A DNA stretch of 64,000 nucleotides from DASZQL01 sp964391865 (GTDB lineage: Bacteria > Planctomycetota > Phycisphaerae > Phycisphaerales > UBA1924), in assembly GCA_964391865.1 (NCBI GenBank), contig CAYMNQ010000001.1:434001-498000 (forward strand), written 5' to 3'. The stretch's first letter is position 1, and every line of letters begins with the position of its first letter. Positions 15,612 through 23,685 of this stretch are shown here, piece after piece. Position numbers and translations under genes: made by a program. The notes beneath the pieces were generated by a model. It did not search any database, was not told where the DNA came from, and saw only the letters and a list, made by a program, of their open reading frames with translations.

Positions 15612-17099
15612 ATGATGCGCCTTCATCGAGTGTTTTCACGCCGGTCAGCACCGGGAATGCGGCGGCCCGTCGATAGCCGTGCCGGCGGATTGTGCCTGCT
15701 GGCGCTCACGCTGCCCGGTTGCCACTCGTACTCGCCGCGGCCGCTCGACCTCCAAAGCGCCCAAGAATCGTTCCTGACGCGTACGGCCGATTCTCCCGCC
15801 GTGATGGCGTTCGCCGAGCGACTCCGGGGCTCGCAAGGCGCGACCGACTGGGCCTTCGATCCGGCGAACGGCATCGACGCGCGGGAAGCGGCGGCGCTGG
15901 CGATGGTGTTCAATCCGGATCTCAGAGTGGCGAGACTGAAGGCGGGCGTCACCGAAGCGGGCGCCAAGAACGCCGGCTTGTGGGAAGACCCGACCATCGG
16001 GGTGGACCTGACGCGCATCATCGAGGGCACGCCGCATCCGTGGAAAGTCTTCAGCAGCATCGGTCTGACGATCCCGATCTCTGGGAGGCTCGACGTCGAG
16101 AAGAAGCGGGCGGGGTTCGAGCACGCGGCCGAACTCGCCCGCGTGGCGCAGCGCGAGTGGGAGACCCGGATCGAGCTTCGGCGCGCGTGGGTGCGCTGGT
16201 CCGCGTTCGACGCGCAGATCACATCAACTCGCGAGTTCCTCAGCCGGGCCGAGCAGGTGTTGTCGGTCGTGGACGCGATGGAGCGCGCGGGCGAGATGAC
16301 CCGTTCGGAGGCGCGGCTGTTCCGGATCGAGCGGGCCACGGCTCAAGCCGCCCTCTCCGCGTTGGAGGCCCGGGCGGCCAGCGCGATTCTTGAGATCAAA
16401 CGGATCGCGGGGCTCTCGCCCACCGCGCCGATCCGGCTGATCGCGGACGGGATCGGCACCTTTGAGTACTTCGGCACTCCGCGCGAGAGAGAAAGCGCGA
16501 CCCATGAGTTGATTCGATCGCGGAACCCGTCTCTTCAAGTGGCGGTGGCGGAGTATGAGGTCGCCGAGCGGGCGCTCGAGCTCGAATCAAGGAAGCAGTA
16601 TCCCGATCTCAACATCGGCCCGGGCTACGGGCGGGAAGACGGCGAAGACCAACTGCTGCTTGGGCTGAGCCTGCCGATCCCGATCCTCAACGGCAATCGG
16701 CGCGGAATTGCTGAAGCCGAAGCCGCCCGAGAGGTGGCACGAGCGAACGCCGAAGCCGTGTTCCAGCGGCTGCTCAGCGAGATCGCGGACGCCGAGGTCG
16801 TGCATGAGTCCGCGGGCAAGCAGCGGCTGCTGCTGGAGAACGAGATTGGTCCGCTGGTCGACGAGCAATACACCGAAGCACGCCGCGTCGCGCAGTTGGG
16901 CGAGGTGAACGCGCTCGTGCTCTTGGAGAGCCTGACGCGCCAGCAGGACGCGAAGGCGCGGCTGGTCGAAGCGTTCCGAGACGAGGCGCTGGCGCGCCTC
17001 AGAATCGACGAACTCATCGGCCCCGAGGCCAGCGCGATGATGCCTGCCGACGGCCCGGTTTCCGCGCCCCACGAATCAGAAGGAGGAGTCTCGCCATGA
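15612..17099 (+). CDS. Outer-membrane efflux lipoprotein, TolC/CusC family
   Basis: This 495-residue protein starts from the ATG at 15612 with GGAG upstream. A lipobox-like LALTLPGC near residue 40 indicates a lipoprotein, as in CusC/OprM. Two repeats of coiled-coil hairpins (ELRRAWVRWSAFDAQI..., AEAEAAREVARANAEAVF) and the block LNIGPGYGREDGEDQLLLGLSLPIPILNGNRR are typical of outer-membrane factors. It forms the outer-membrane channel of the RND pump encoded next. Its stop overlaps the adaptor start as ATGA (17096-17099), so translation is coupled. Confidence 0.9.
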   Translation: MMRLHRVFSRRSAPGMRRPVDSRAGGLCLLALTLPGCHSYSPRPLDLQSAQESFLTRTADSPAVMAFAERLRGSQGATDWAFDPANGIDAREAAALAMVFNPDLRVARLKAGVTEAGAKNAGLWEDPTIGVDLTRIIEGTPHPWKVFSSIGLTIPISGRLDVEKKRAGFEHAAELARVAQREWETRIELRRAWVRWSAFDAQITSTREFLSRAEQVLSVVDAMERAGEMTRSEARLFRIERATAQAALSALEARAASAILEIKRIAGLSPTAPIRLIADGIGTFEYFGTPRERESATHELIRSRNPSLQVAVAEYEVAERALELESRKQYPDLNIGPGYGREDGEDQLLLGLSLPIPILNGNRRGIAEAEAAREVARANAEAVFQRLLSEIADAEVVHESAGKQRLLLENEIGPLVDEQYTEARRVAQLGEVNALVLLESLTRQQDAKARLVEAFRDEALARLRIDELIGPEASAMMPADGPVSAPHESEGGVSP

Positions 17100-18466
17100 A
17101 CATCATGAAGAGAGTGGTCTGCACTGGCGTGGCGTCAGTCGCCGCGGCGACGATGCTGGTCGCGTGCGACACTCGGGAACCTGAGGCTCACGAAGGCGGC
17201 GCGGACCACGGCGCACCGAGCGCCGCGGCGGCACCCACGAATCGTGTCGATATCCCCGGCGCGGTCCGGCAGAACCTGGGGATCACGTTCGCCAAAGTTG
17301 AGTACCGGAATGTCGCGCAGACCCTCCGCGTGCCCGGCCGATTCGAACTGCTGCCGACCGCTCGGCGGGAGTACCGCACGCCGCTCGCCGGCCGCGTTGA
17401 AATCCTTGTCAGCCAGTACCAGAAGGTCGAACCCGGCACGCCGCTCTACCGCGTGGACGCGTCGGGCTGGCGGGACCTGCATGAGCAGATCGCCGCCACA
17501 CGGGCGCGGGCCGAGTCCATGGTCCCGCTGATGGCGGCACAGGCCGAGCACGAGAAGAGTTTGGCCGAGAAGGTGACGTTGTGGCAGGAACGCCTTCAGC
17601 AACTGGACGAACTCCGCAGCGCGGGTGGTGGGAGTGCGACGCAGTTCACCGAGGCCCGTGCGACACTCAACGCCAGTCAGAGCGAACTCGCGGTGACCAA
17701 GGGGCGCAGCGCGGAACTCGCGGCGCAGCGGTCGCAGGCCGAGTCTGACCTGCGCTCGCTCACGGCACGCCACGAAGTTCTCACACGCGGCGCGGGCTGC
17801 TCCGACGGACACAACACCGACGCTGCGGGCTCGGTCTACACGGTCTGCGCGGTAGAACCGGGGATCGTCGAGACCATCGGCATGACCCCCGGTGCGCTGG
17901 CCGAGGAGAACGGATTGGTCTTGACGCTGGTGCAGCCGGAAAAGATCCGGTTCCACGCGCGGGGTCTACAAGCGGACCTGGGCCGGCTCAAGGACGGCCT
18001 GCCCGCGCGCATCGCCCCGCCGCAGGGCGGGAGCGTGGACCTGCAGGACACCATGACGGGCGTGCTGCAACTGGGTCTGGGCGCGGAGGCCGATGAGCGC
18101 ACGGTGGACCTTTTGGTCACGCCCGAGTCGCTCGCGGGCTGGGCTCGCAACGGCGTGTCTGGACATATGGAAATCACGCTGGCGGGTGGGACGGCGGAAC
18201 TGGCCGTGCCGCAGTCGGCGGTGGTGCGCGACGGCGCGCGGGCCATCATTTTCCGCCGCGACCCCGCAGACCCGGATAAAGCGATCCGCATGGAGGCGGA
18301 CATCGGGCTTTCCGACGGCCGCTGGATCGTCATCGCCAGCGGCGTCAAGGAAGGCGACGAGATCGTGGTTGGCGGCAACTTCCAATTGATGTTGGCGACC
18401 AGCGGCAGCACCGAGAAGGCCGGGCACTTCCACTCCGACGGCACCTTCCACAAGGGGGGCCACTAA
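17096..18466 (+). CDS. RND periplasmic adaptor lipoprotein, CusB/CzcB family
   Basis: This 456-residue protein has the lipobox MLVAC near residue 24, then a His-containing linker (HEGGADHG). The adaptor architecture is PGRFELLPTARREYRTPLAGRVEIL at the barrel/lipoyl start, a long alpha-hairpin (about 120-230) and a C-terminal membrane-proximal domain with VKEGDEIVVGGNFQL. It would bridge the inner-membrane pump and the outer channel. The C-terminus ends in a His-rich tail (HFHSDGTFHKGGH), suggesting metal handling. Four-base overlap with the upstream gene and 3 bp to the pump gene show a tight operon. Confidence 0.92.
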   Translation: MNIMKRVVCTGVASVAAATMLVACDTREPEAHEGGADHGAPSAAAAPTNRVDIPGAVRQNLGITFAKVEYRNVAQTLRVPGRFELLPTARREYRTPLAGRVEILVSQYQKVEPGTPLYRVDASGWRDLHEQIAATRARAESMVPLMAAQAEHEKSLAEKVTLWQERLQQLDELRSAGGGSATQFTEARATLNASQSELAVTKGRSAELAAQRSQAESDLRSLTARHEVLTRGAGCSDGHNTDAAGSVYTVCAVEPGIVETIGMTPGALAEENGLVLTLVQPEKIRFHARGLQADLGRLKDGLPARIAPPQGGSVDLQDTMTGVLQLGLGAEADERTVDLLVTPESLAGWARNGVSGHMEITLAGGTAELAVPQSAVVRDGARAIIFRRDPADPDKAIRMEADIGLSDGRWIVIASGVKEGDEIVVGGNFQLMLATSGSTEKAGHFHSDGTFHKGGH

Positions 18467-18469
18467 CCC

Positions 18470-21400
18470 GTGCTTTCCAAACTCATCGCCTTTTCCCTCC
18501 GGCAGTCGTCGCTCATCGTCGTGATGGCGGGGCTGCTGCTCGTGTTCGCTGGTGTCAAGGTCAAGGACATGCCGGTGGACGTCTTCCCCGAACTCAACGC
18601 GCCGACGGTCGTCGTGATGACCGAGGCGGGCGGCTTGGCGGCGGACGAGGTTGAGAGCAACGTCACCTTTCCCATCGAGACCGCCGTCAACGGCTTGCCG
18701 GGCACGCGCCGCGTCCGCAGCGCCTCGGCGACGAGTCTGTCCATCGTGTGGGTCGAGTTTGACTGGGGCATGGACATCTACCGGGCGCGGCAGTTGGTCA
18801 GCGAGCGCCTGTCGGCCGTGCGGGAGGCCCTTCCCCCCAACGCGCACGCCGAGATCACGCCCGTGACCAGCATCACCGGCGAGATCATGATCATGGCCTT
18901 GTCGTCGCCCGACGGCTCGGTCAGCCCGCTCGCCATGCGCTCCTTCGCGGAGTTTGACCTGAGGAACAAGTTGCTCGCGGTGCCCGGCGTGGCCCAGGTG
19001 GTGGCTATCGGCGGCGAACTGCCGCAATACCAGATCAACGTGAAGCAGGATCAGTTGGCCCTGTACGGGTTGACGATCTCGGATGTGGTCGAGGCGTCCA
19101 AGGGTGCGCACAGCACGGCGAGCGCGGGGTATGTGCCCAACTGGGAGAACCAGGAACTGCCCATCCGCCAGACCGCCCGCGTGACCAGCGCGGAGGACAT
19201 CGAGAACACGCTCGTGCGCATCCACAACGGCGCGGCGGTGACCATCGGGCAAGTGGCGGACGTGCAACTGGGGGCGTCGCCCAAGCGCGGCACCGCCGCC
19301 GACCGCGCGCTGCCCGCGGTGGTGGTAAGCGTGCAGAAGTCGCCCGGGACCAACACGCTCAACCTGACGACGCAGATCGACGGGGTGCTGGACCAGATGG
19401 AAAAGGCCATGCCCAAGGGCATGATCCTCAACCGCGATCCCTTCCGGGCCGCGCGGTTCATCGAGAGGTCGATCCACAACGTCGTGAAGGTCCTGATCGA
19501 GGCGAGCGTGATCGTCGCGGTCATCCTCATCCTCTTCCTGCTCAACGTGCGGGCCACGATCGTGACGCTCACGGCCCTGCCGCTGTCGCTGGCAGTCGCG
19601 CTGCTCTTGCTCTGGGCCTTTGGACTCTCGATCAACGTCATGACGCTGGGCGGCCTGGCCGTGGCCATCGGCGAACTGGTGGACGACGCGATCATCGACG
19701 TGGAGAACGTGCTGCGCCGGCTCAAAGAGAACGCGGTGCTGCCCCAGGAGCAGCGCAAGACGCTGGTCGAGGTCATCTACACCGCCAGCAACGAGATCCG
19801 TTCGTCGGTTGTCTTTGCGACGATCATCATCTGCATGGTGTTCGTGCCCCTGCTCTTCCTGCAAGGGCTAGAAGGCCGGTTCTTCCAGCCGCTGGGCATC
19901 TCGTACATCATCTCGATCATGGCCTCGCTGATCGTGGCGCTCACGGTCACGCCCGCGCTGTGCAAGTGGCTCTTCTCCGGCTCGTTCGGCAAGAAGGACA
20001 AGGACGCGGCGGGCGGGCACGGGGGGGCGGAGCACGACGGGTGGCTGGTCCGCGTGCTCAAGCGCGGTTACGAACCCACGCTGCGCACGAGCGTGCGGAA
20101 CCGCGGTCTGGTGCTGGGCGGGGCGGGCGTGCTGACCGTGGCCTCGCTGGTCCTCATGTCCACCTTCGGCAGTTCGTTCCTCCCGGCCTTCAAAGAGGGT
20201 ACGTTCACCGTCTTCCTGCTCGCACCGCCCGGCACATCGCTGGTCGAGAGCAACCGGCTGGCCTCAGGCGTCGAGGCGCAGTTGTCCGCCATCGAAGGCG
20301 TACAGAGCGTGACGCGGCGCACGGGACGGGCCGAGCGCGATGAGCACGCCGAGCCGGTCAGCAGTTCGGAGGTTGAAGTCACGATGAAGCCGGGCGTGGA
20401 CCAGGACAAGGTCCGCGCGGAGATCGACCGGATCATCGCCAACATTCCCGGCATCACTACGATGGTCGGCCAGCCCATCGAGCACCGGCTGAGCCACGTG
20501 CTGTCGGGCACGCCCGCCGCGATCGCCATCAACGTCTACGGCGAGGACCTTGATGTCCTGCGCACGGTCGCCAAGGAAATCGAGGCGATGATCAAGCCGA
20601 TCCCCGGCACGCGCGATGTCGCGGCCAACCGCGAGATCATGATCACCTCGCTGCCGATCCGCTACCGCCCGCAGGACCTCGTGGCGGCGGGACTCTCGCC
20701 CGGCGCGGCCGCCGAGCAGGTGCAGCAGGCGCTCTACGGCGAGTCGGTCGCGGAGGTGAACCAGGGCGTTCGCCGCTATGAGATGGTGGTGCGCCTGGCC
20801 GAGAGCGAGCGGGAGCGGATCGACCAGATCATGGACCTGCAATTGCGCGGCGCGGGCGGAGCGATCGTCCGCTTGCGCGAGGTTGCCGACATCGGGCCGG
20901 AGAAGACCAGCAACCTGATCGCCCGCGAGAACGCCCAGCGCAAGGCAGTGGTCTCGACCAACGTCGCCGAGGGCTACAACCTCGGGCAACTCGTGGCTCA
21001 GGTGCAGGCCAAGGTGGACCCGATCGTGCAGAAAGCCGGGTACACGGTGCACTACGGCGGTCAGTTCGAGGCCCAGCAGTCGGCCAGCCGCACCATCTAC
21101 ATCATGGGCGCGGGCGTGGCGGTCTTCATGTTCCTGCTGCTCCAACTTTCGACCGGGAAGGCCCGCGTCGCGCTGCTGGTCATGCTCAACCTGCCGCTCG
21201 CGCTGATCGGCGGCATCGCGGCGATCTACATCACCGAAAGTCCGGGCGTCGTCAGCAACACGCTCTCGCTTTTCGGGCTGTCGTCCAGCCGCTACATCGC
21301 CCCGGTGATCTCCATCGCCAGCATGGTGGGATTCGTGACGCTCTTCGGCATCGCCGTCCGCAACGGCATCCTGCTTGTCAACCACTACGACCACCTGCAG

Positions 21401-21721
21401 CAGCACGAGGGCAAGTCCATCGGCGACTCGATCATCCAGGGATCGATGGAGCGTCTGGTGCCCATCCTGATGACCGCCCTCACGGCCATGCTCGGCCTGA
21501 TCCCGCTTGCGCTCGCCAAGGGCAAGCCCGGCAGCGAGCTGCTCGCCCCGCTGGCGATCGTCGTTCTGGGCGGGCTGGTGTCGTCCACACTCCTCAACTT
21601 GTTCGTCGTCCCCGCCGGCTACGCGCTGGCGTTCAAGGTGAAGCGCGAAGCAACGGAGCGGCCGGGCGTTCTGGCCCGCCTGCTGCGCCGTTCCACCATG
21701 AAGTCCGCATCCTCAACCTGA
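18470..21721 (+). CDS. Heavy-metal RND efflux pump, CusA/CzcA family
   Basis: This 1083-residue inner-membrane proton antiporter starts at GTG 18470. It has the RND plan: TM1 near residue 15-35, a large periplasmic loop, TM2-6 (about 335-500), a second loop, and TM8-12 toward the end. The TM4 signature AIGELVDDAIIDVEN fits the AxGxxxDxA pattern reported for the Cu/Ag-type HME subgroup better than the DFGxxxDGA of Zn/Co/Cd pumps, so monovalent copper or silver is my preferred substrate. This is a motif-level inference only. A charged cytoplasmic insert (GKKDKDAAGGHGGAEHDGW) lies near residue 505. It is third in the operon starting at 15612. Confidence 0.92.
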   Translation: MLSKLIAFSLRQSSLIVVMAGLLLVFAGVKVKDMPVDVFPELNAPTVVVMTEAGGLAADEVESNVTFPIETAVNGLPGTRRVRSASATSLSIVWVEFDWGMDIYRARQLVSERLSAVREALPPNAHAEITPVTSITGEIMIMALSSPDGSVSPLAMRSFAEFDLRNKLLAVPGVAQVVAIGGELPQYQINVKQDQLALYGLTISDVVEASKGAHSTASAGYVPNWENQELPIRQTARVTSAEDIENTLVRIHNGAAVTIGQVADVQLGASPKRGTAADRALPAVVVSVQKSPGTNTLNLTTQIDGVLDQMEKAMPKGMILNRDPFRAARFIERSIHNVVKVLIEASVIVAVILILFLLNVRATIVTLTALPLSLAVALLLLWAFGLSINVMTLGGLAVAIGELVDDAIIDVENVLRRLKENAVLPQEQRKTLVEVIYTASNEIRSSVVFATIIICMVFVPLLFLQGLEGRFFQPLGISYIISIMASLIVALTVTPALCKWLFSGSFGKKDKDAAGGHGGAEHDGWLVRVLKRGYEPTLRTSVRNRGLVLGGAGVLTVASLVLMSTFGSSFLPAFKEGTFTVFLLAPPGTSLVESNRLASGVEAQLSAIEGVQSVTRRTGRAERDEHAEPVSSSEVEVTMKPGVDQDKVRAEIDRIIANIPGITTMVGQPIEHRLSHVLSGTPAAIAINVYGEDLDVLRTVAKEIEAMIKPIPGTRDVAANREIMITSLPIRYRPQDLVAAGLSPGAAAEQVQQALYGESVAEVNQGVRRYEMVVRLAESERERIDQIMDLQLRGAGGAIVRLREVADIGPEKTSNLIARENAQRKAVVSTNVAEGYNLGQLVAQVQAKVDPIVQKAGYTVHYGGQFEAQQSASRTIYIMGAGVAVFMFLLLQLSTGKARVALLVMLNLPLALIGGIAAIYITESPGVVSNTLSLFGLSSSRYIAPVISIASMVGFVTLFGIAVRNGILLVNHYDHLQQHEGKSIGDSIIQGSMERLVPILMTALTAMLGLIPLALAKGKPGSELLAPLAIVVLGGLVSSTLLNLFVVPAGYALAFKVKREATERPGVLARLLRRSTMKSASST

Positions 21722-21739
21722 TTGCAAGGAGACTTTGCC

Positions 21740-22300
21740 ATGAACACCGTTCGCACACTCGCTTTTGTCCTTGCCGCCCCGCTGCTCGCACTTTCTGCCG
21801 GCCTGACCGGCTGCGAGAAGAAGTCCGATGCGCCTGCCAAACCCGCCGACGGAACAACCGGCGCGTCAAAGGCCGACGACCACGACCACAAGGATGGCGA
21901 CGGGCACGATCACAAGGCGGGCGACAACCACGACCACAAAGATGGCGACGATCACGACCACAAGGACGGTCACGGGCACGGCCCCAAAACCGAGCTGGGC
22001 AGCCAGTCGGCGGGCGGCATGACGATCGTGGCCGCGCGCGAAGGCGGCGTCACGCCGGGCGGCGAGGCGACCTTCGACATCAGCGTCTCCGGTGGCGCGG
22101 GCAAGCCCGCCGCGGTGCGGGTGTGGATCGGCACACAGGACGGCAAAGGCTCGATCAAGGGCAAAGCCGAGGCTGAGGACGACTCTTGGCACGCGCACGC
22201 GGAAGTGCCCAAGCCCCTGTCCGCCGGAAGCCAACTCTGGGTCGAGGTCGAGACCGCCAAGGGTGAGAAGCACGTTGTTGGATTTGATCTCAAGTCGTAA
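21740..22300 (+). CDS. His-rich metal-binding lipoprotein
   Basis: This 186-residue protein starts at ATG 21740, with AAGGAG 8 nt upstream. A lipobox (AGLTGC) follows the signal helix. Residues about 45-80 carry repeated DHDHKDGDGHDHK units, a strong Zn/Cu/Ni-binding tract. A C-terminal Ig-like domain (about 95-186) contains KPAAVRVWIGTQDGKG and AHAEVPKPLSAGSQLWVEV. The same C-terminal domain occurs in the next gene, so the two are paralogues. It probably buffers metal in the periplasm next to the pump. Confidence 0.75.
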   Translation: MNTVRTLAFVLAAPLLALSAGLTGCEKKSDAPAKPADGTTGASKADDHDHKDGDGHDHKAGDNHDHKDGDDHDHKDGHGHGPKTELGSQSAGGMTIVAAREGGVTPGGEATFDISVSGGAGKPAAVRVWIGTQDGKGSIKGKAEAEDDSWHAHAEVPKPLSAGSQLWVEVETAKGEKHVVGFDLKS

Positions 22301-22403
22301 GCCGTGCGTTAATCACACACTGTCCCGGCGGCGCGGCTGGGCGGCAAACAGAAGACACGTCCCGGCGGCCCGCGCCCGGTCGCGTTGCTGTGGAGGCATC
22401 ATC

Positions 22404-23057
22404 ATGAAGAACCCGAATCGTTCGTCCGTCGTCTTTGGTCTGATCGCTGGCGTTGGTCTGACCGCCGCCCTCGCGGCGATGATGGGCCAGGGGGCCGCGC
22501 AGCGCGCCCCCGCCGACACGCAGTACTTCGTCACCGCCGACGACGGCGAGGCGCATCTTTGGCTTCGCGACGGCAACAACCTGAAGATGGTCGCGCACGG
22601 CAAGTGCGACCAGTGCGCGGGCAAGGAAGGCGACGGCCACGACCACAAGGAGGGCGACGGGAACGATCATGCGAAGCCCGCCGCTGCCGCACCCGCTGGG
22701 GGGGACGGGAAGGCCGAGGGCGACCACGGCGACCATGGCCATGGTGAGGGGGGCGTGCTCGGCACGGCCACCATCGGCGTTTGGACCGTCGCGGTCTCTG
22801 GCGAAATCAAGGCCGAGAGCGAGGCCCACCTCGACATCAAACTCTCGGGGAGCGCCGCCAAGCCCGCCGCCGTCCGCGTCTGGATCGGCACGCAGGACGG
22901 CAAGGGCGCGATGAAGCAGAAGGCCGACGGCGGCGGCAATGAGTACCACGCCCACGCCGACGTGCCCAATCCCATCCCCGCGGGTGCGCAGTTGTGGATC
23001 GAGATCGACGACGGCAAGGGCGGGAAGTCCGTCGGCGGGTTTGCGATCAAACGATAG
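22404..23057 (+). CDS. His-rich secreted protein, paralogue of preceding gene
   Basis: This 217-residue protein starts at ATG 22404 with TGGAGG 7 nt upstream. An N-terminal membrane/signal helix (GLIAGVGLTAALAAMMGQG) is followed by YFVTADDGEAHLWLRDG, one CDQC pair, and an HDHKEGDGNDH / HGDHGHGEGG His-rich tract. The C-terminal domain repeats KPAAVRVWIGTQDGKG and HAHADVPNPIPAGAQLWIEI from the previous protein. Duplication followed by change of the N-terminus seems likely. A periplasmic metal chaperone or buffer is inferred. Confidence 0.7.
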   Translation: MKNPNRSSVVFGLIAGVGLTAALAAMMGQGAAQRAPADTQYFVTADDGEAHLWLRDGNNLKMVAHGKCDQCAGKEGDGHDHKEGDGNDHAKPAAAAPAGGDGKAEGDHGDHGHGEGGVLGTATIGVWTVAVSGEIKAESEAHLDIKLSGSAAKPAAVRVWIGTQDGKGAMKQKADGGGNEYHAHADVPNPIPAGAQLWIEIDDGKGGKSVGGFAIKR

Positions 23058-23070
23058 TCAAACTCGGCTG

Positions 23071-23103
23071 CTCGCGGCGCGAATGCCTTCTCTGCGCCGC
23101 GAG
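23071..23103 (+). terminator. Strong GC hairpin after the His-rich pair
   Basis: CTCGCGGCGC (23071-23080) pairs perfectly with GCGCCGCGAG (23094-23103), starting 14 bp after the stop. No T-run follows, so it may be a Rho-independent-like stop with poor tail or a 3'-end stabiliser. It separates the RND operon from the P-type ATPase unit. Confidence 0.45.
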
Positions 23104-23229
23104 TAGGCCGTTCGTGTAGTGCGTTGGCAAAGCCTCAACTCCTCAGAGTGGCTCTGCGTTCTAGAGCGTAGCCTCGAACTATGCGTGGGTGTTCAAAGTC
23201 GTCTAGAGCATGGTCAAAAGGACACATCT

Positions 23230-23685
23230 ATGAAGCGTATCAAAGAATGCAGTGTGTTGGTTTCAGTTCTCGCGCTTCTGGCCGGATGCGCAGCATCACG
23301 TACGGACTTGGTCTCCGCGGGCAACGTGACACTCGAGTCGGTCGTAACGCGGCCGCTGATGCACGCTCCCACAGTGGAGAACGCCGACGGAGACCTCCTC
23401 GTGAGCGGAAGGCTCGACGAGGTCGAAGCCGTCGCCGGTGGTCATTTGGACATTACGGTCACTGCTCCAGACGGCGTCGTGGTTCACGACGCAATCGTGA
23501 ACTATGGGCGTGCATCTTCATCCCACACGACACGGCTTGGCGCGCGCGGCGCGAGTCGTCGCGTGCAAACGGGGCCGAAGCACGCGACGTTCTCGGTGCG
23601 ATTCCCCGGCTTGCCCCCTGAGGGCTCGAAAGTGCGAGTGCGACTGGACACTGCGATCCACGAGAGTGCGCCAACTTCAAAGTGA
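23230..23685 (+). CDS. Small lipoprotein preceding the P-type ATPase
   Basis: This 151-residue protein starts at ATG 23230. Signal and lipobox are VLALLAGC. The remainder has a beta-sandwich feel (GGHLDITVTAPDGVVVHDAIVNYG, ATFSVRFPGLPPEGSKVRVRL) like the carrier domain of the two His-rich proteins upstream, but lacks the His tract. No family is recognised. Its stop overlaps the ATPase GTG start (GTGA, 23682-23685), so it is translationally coupled and probably serves the same metal. The 172 bp before it hold no gene. Confidence 0.6.
   Translation: MKRIKECSVLVSVLALLAGCAASRTDLVSAGNVTLESVVTRPLMHAPTVENADGDLLVSGRLDEVEAVAGGHLDITVTAPDGVVVHDAIVNYGRASSSHTTRLGARGASRRVQTGPKHATFSVRFPGLPPEGSKVRVRLDTAIHESAPTSK

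Noticed and set aside
17966..19864. A 632-codon minus-strand frame across the adaptor and pump genes
   Set aside because: It spans two clear genes on the other strand and is full of His/Asp/Arg runs typical of reversed GC-rich codons.
20264..21406. A 380-codon minus-strand frame opposite the RND pump
   Set aside because: It is a shadow of the pump gene, with no start signals and no recognisable domain.
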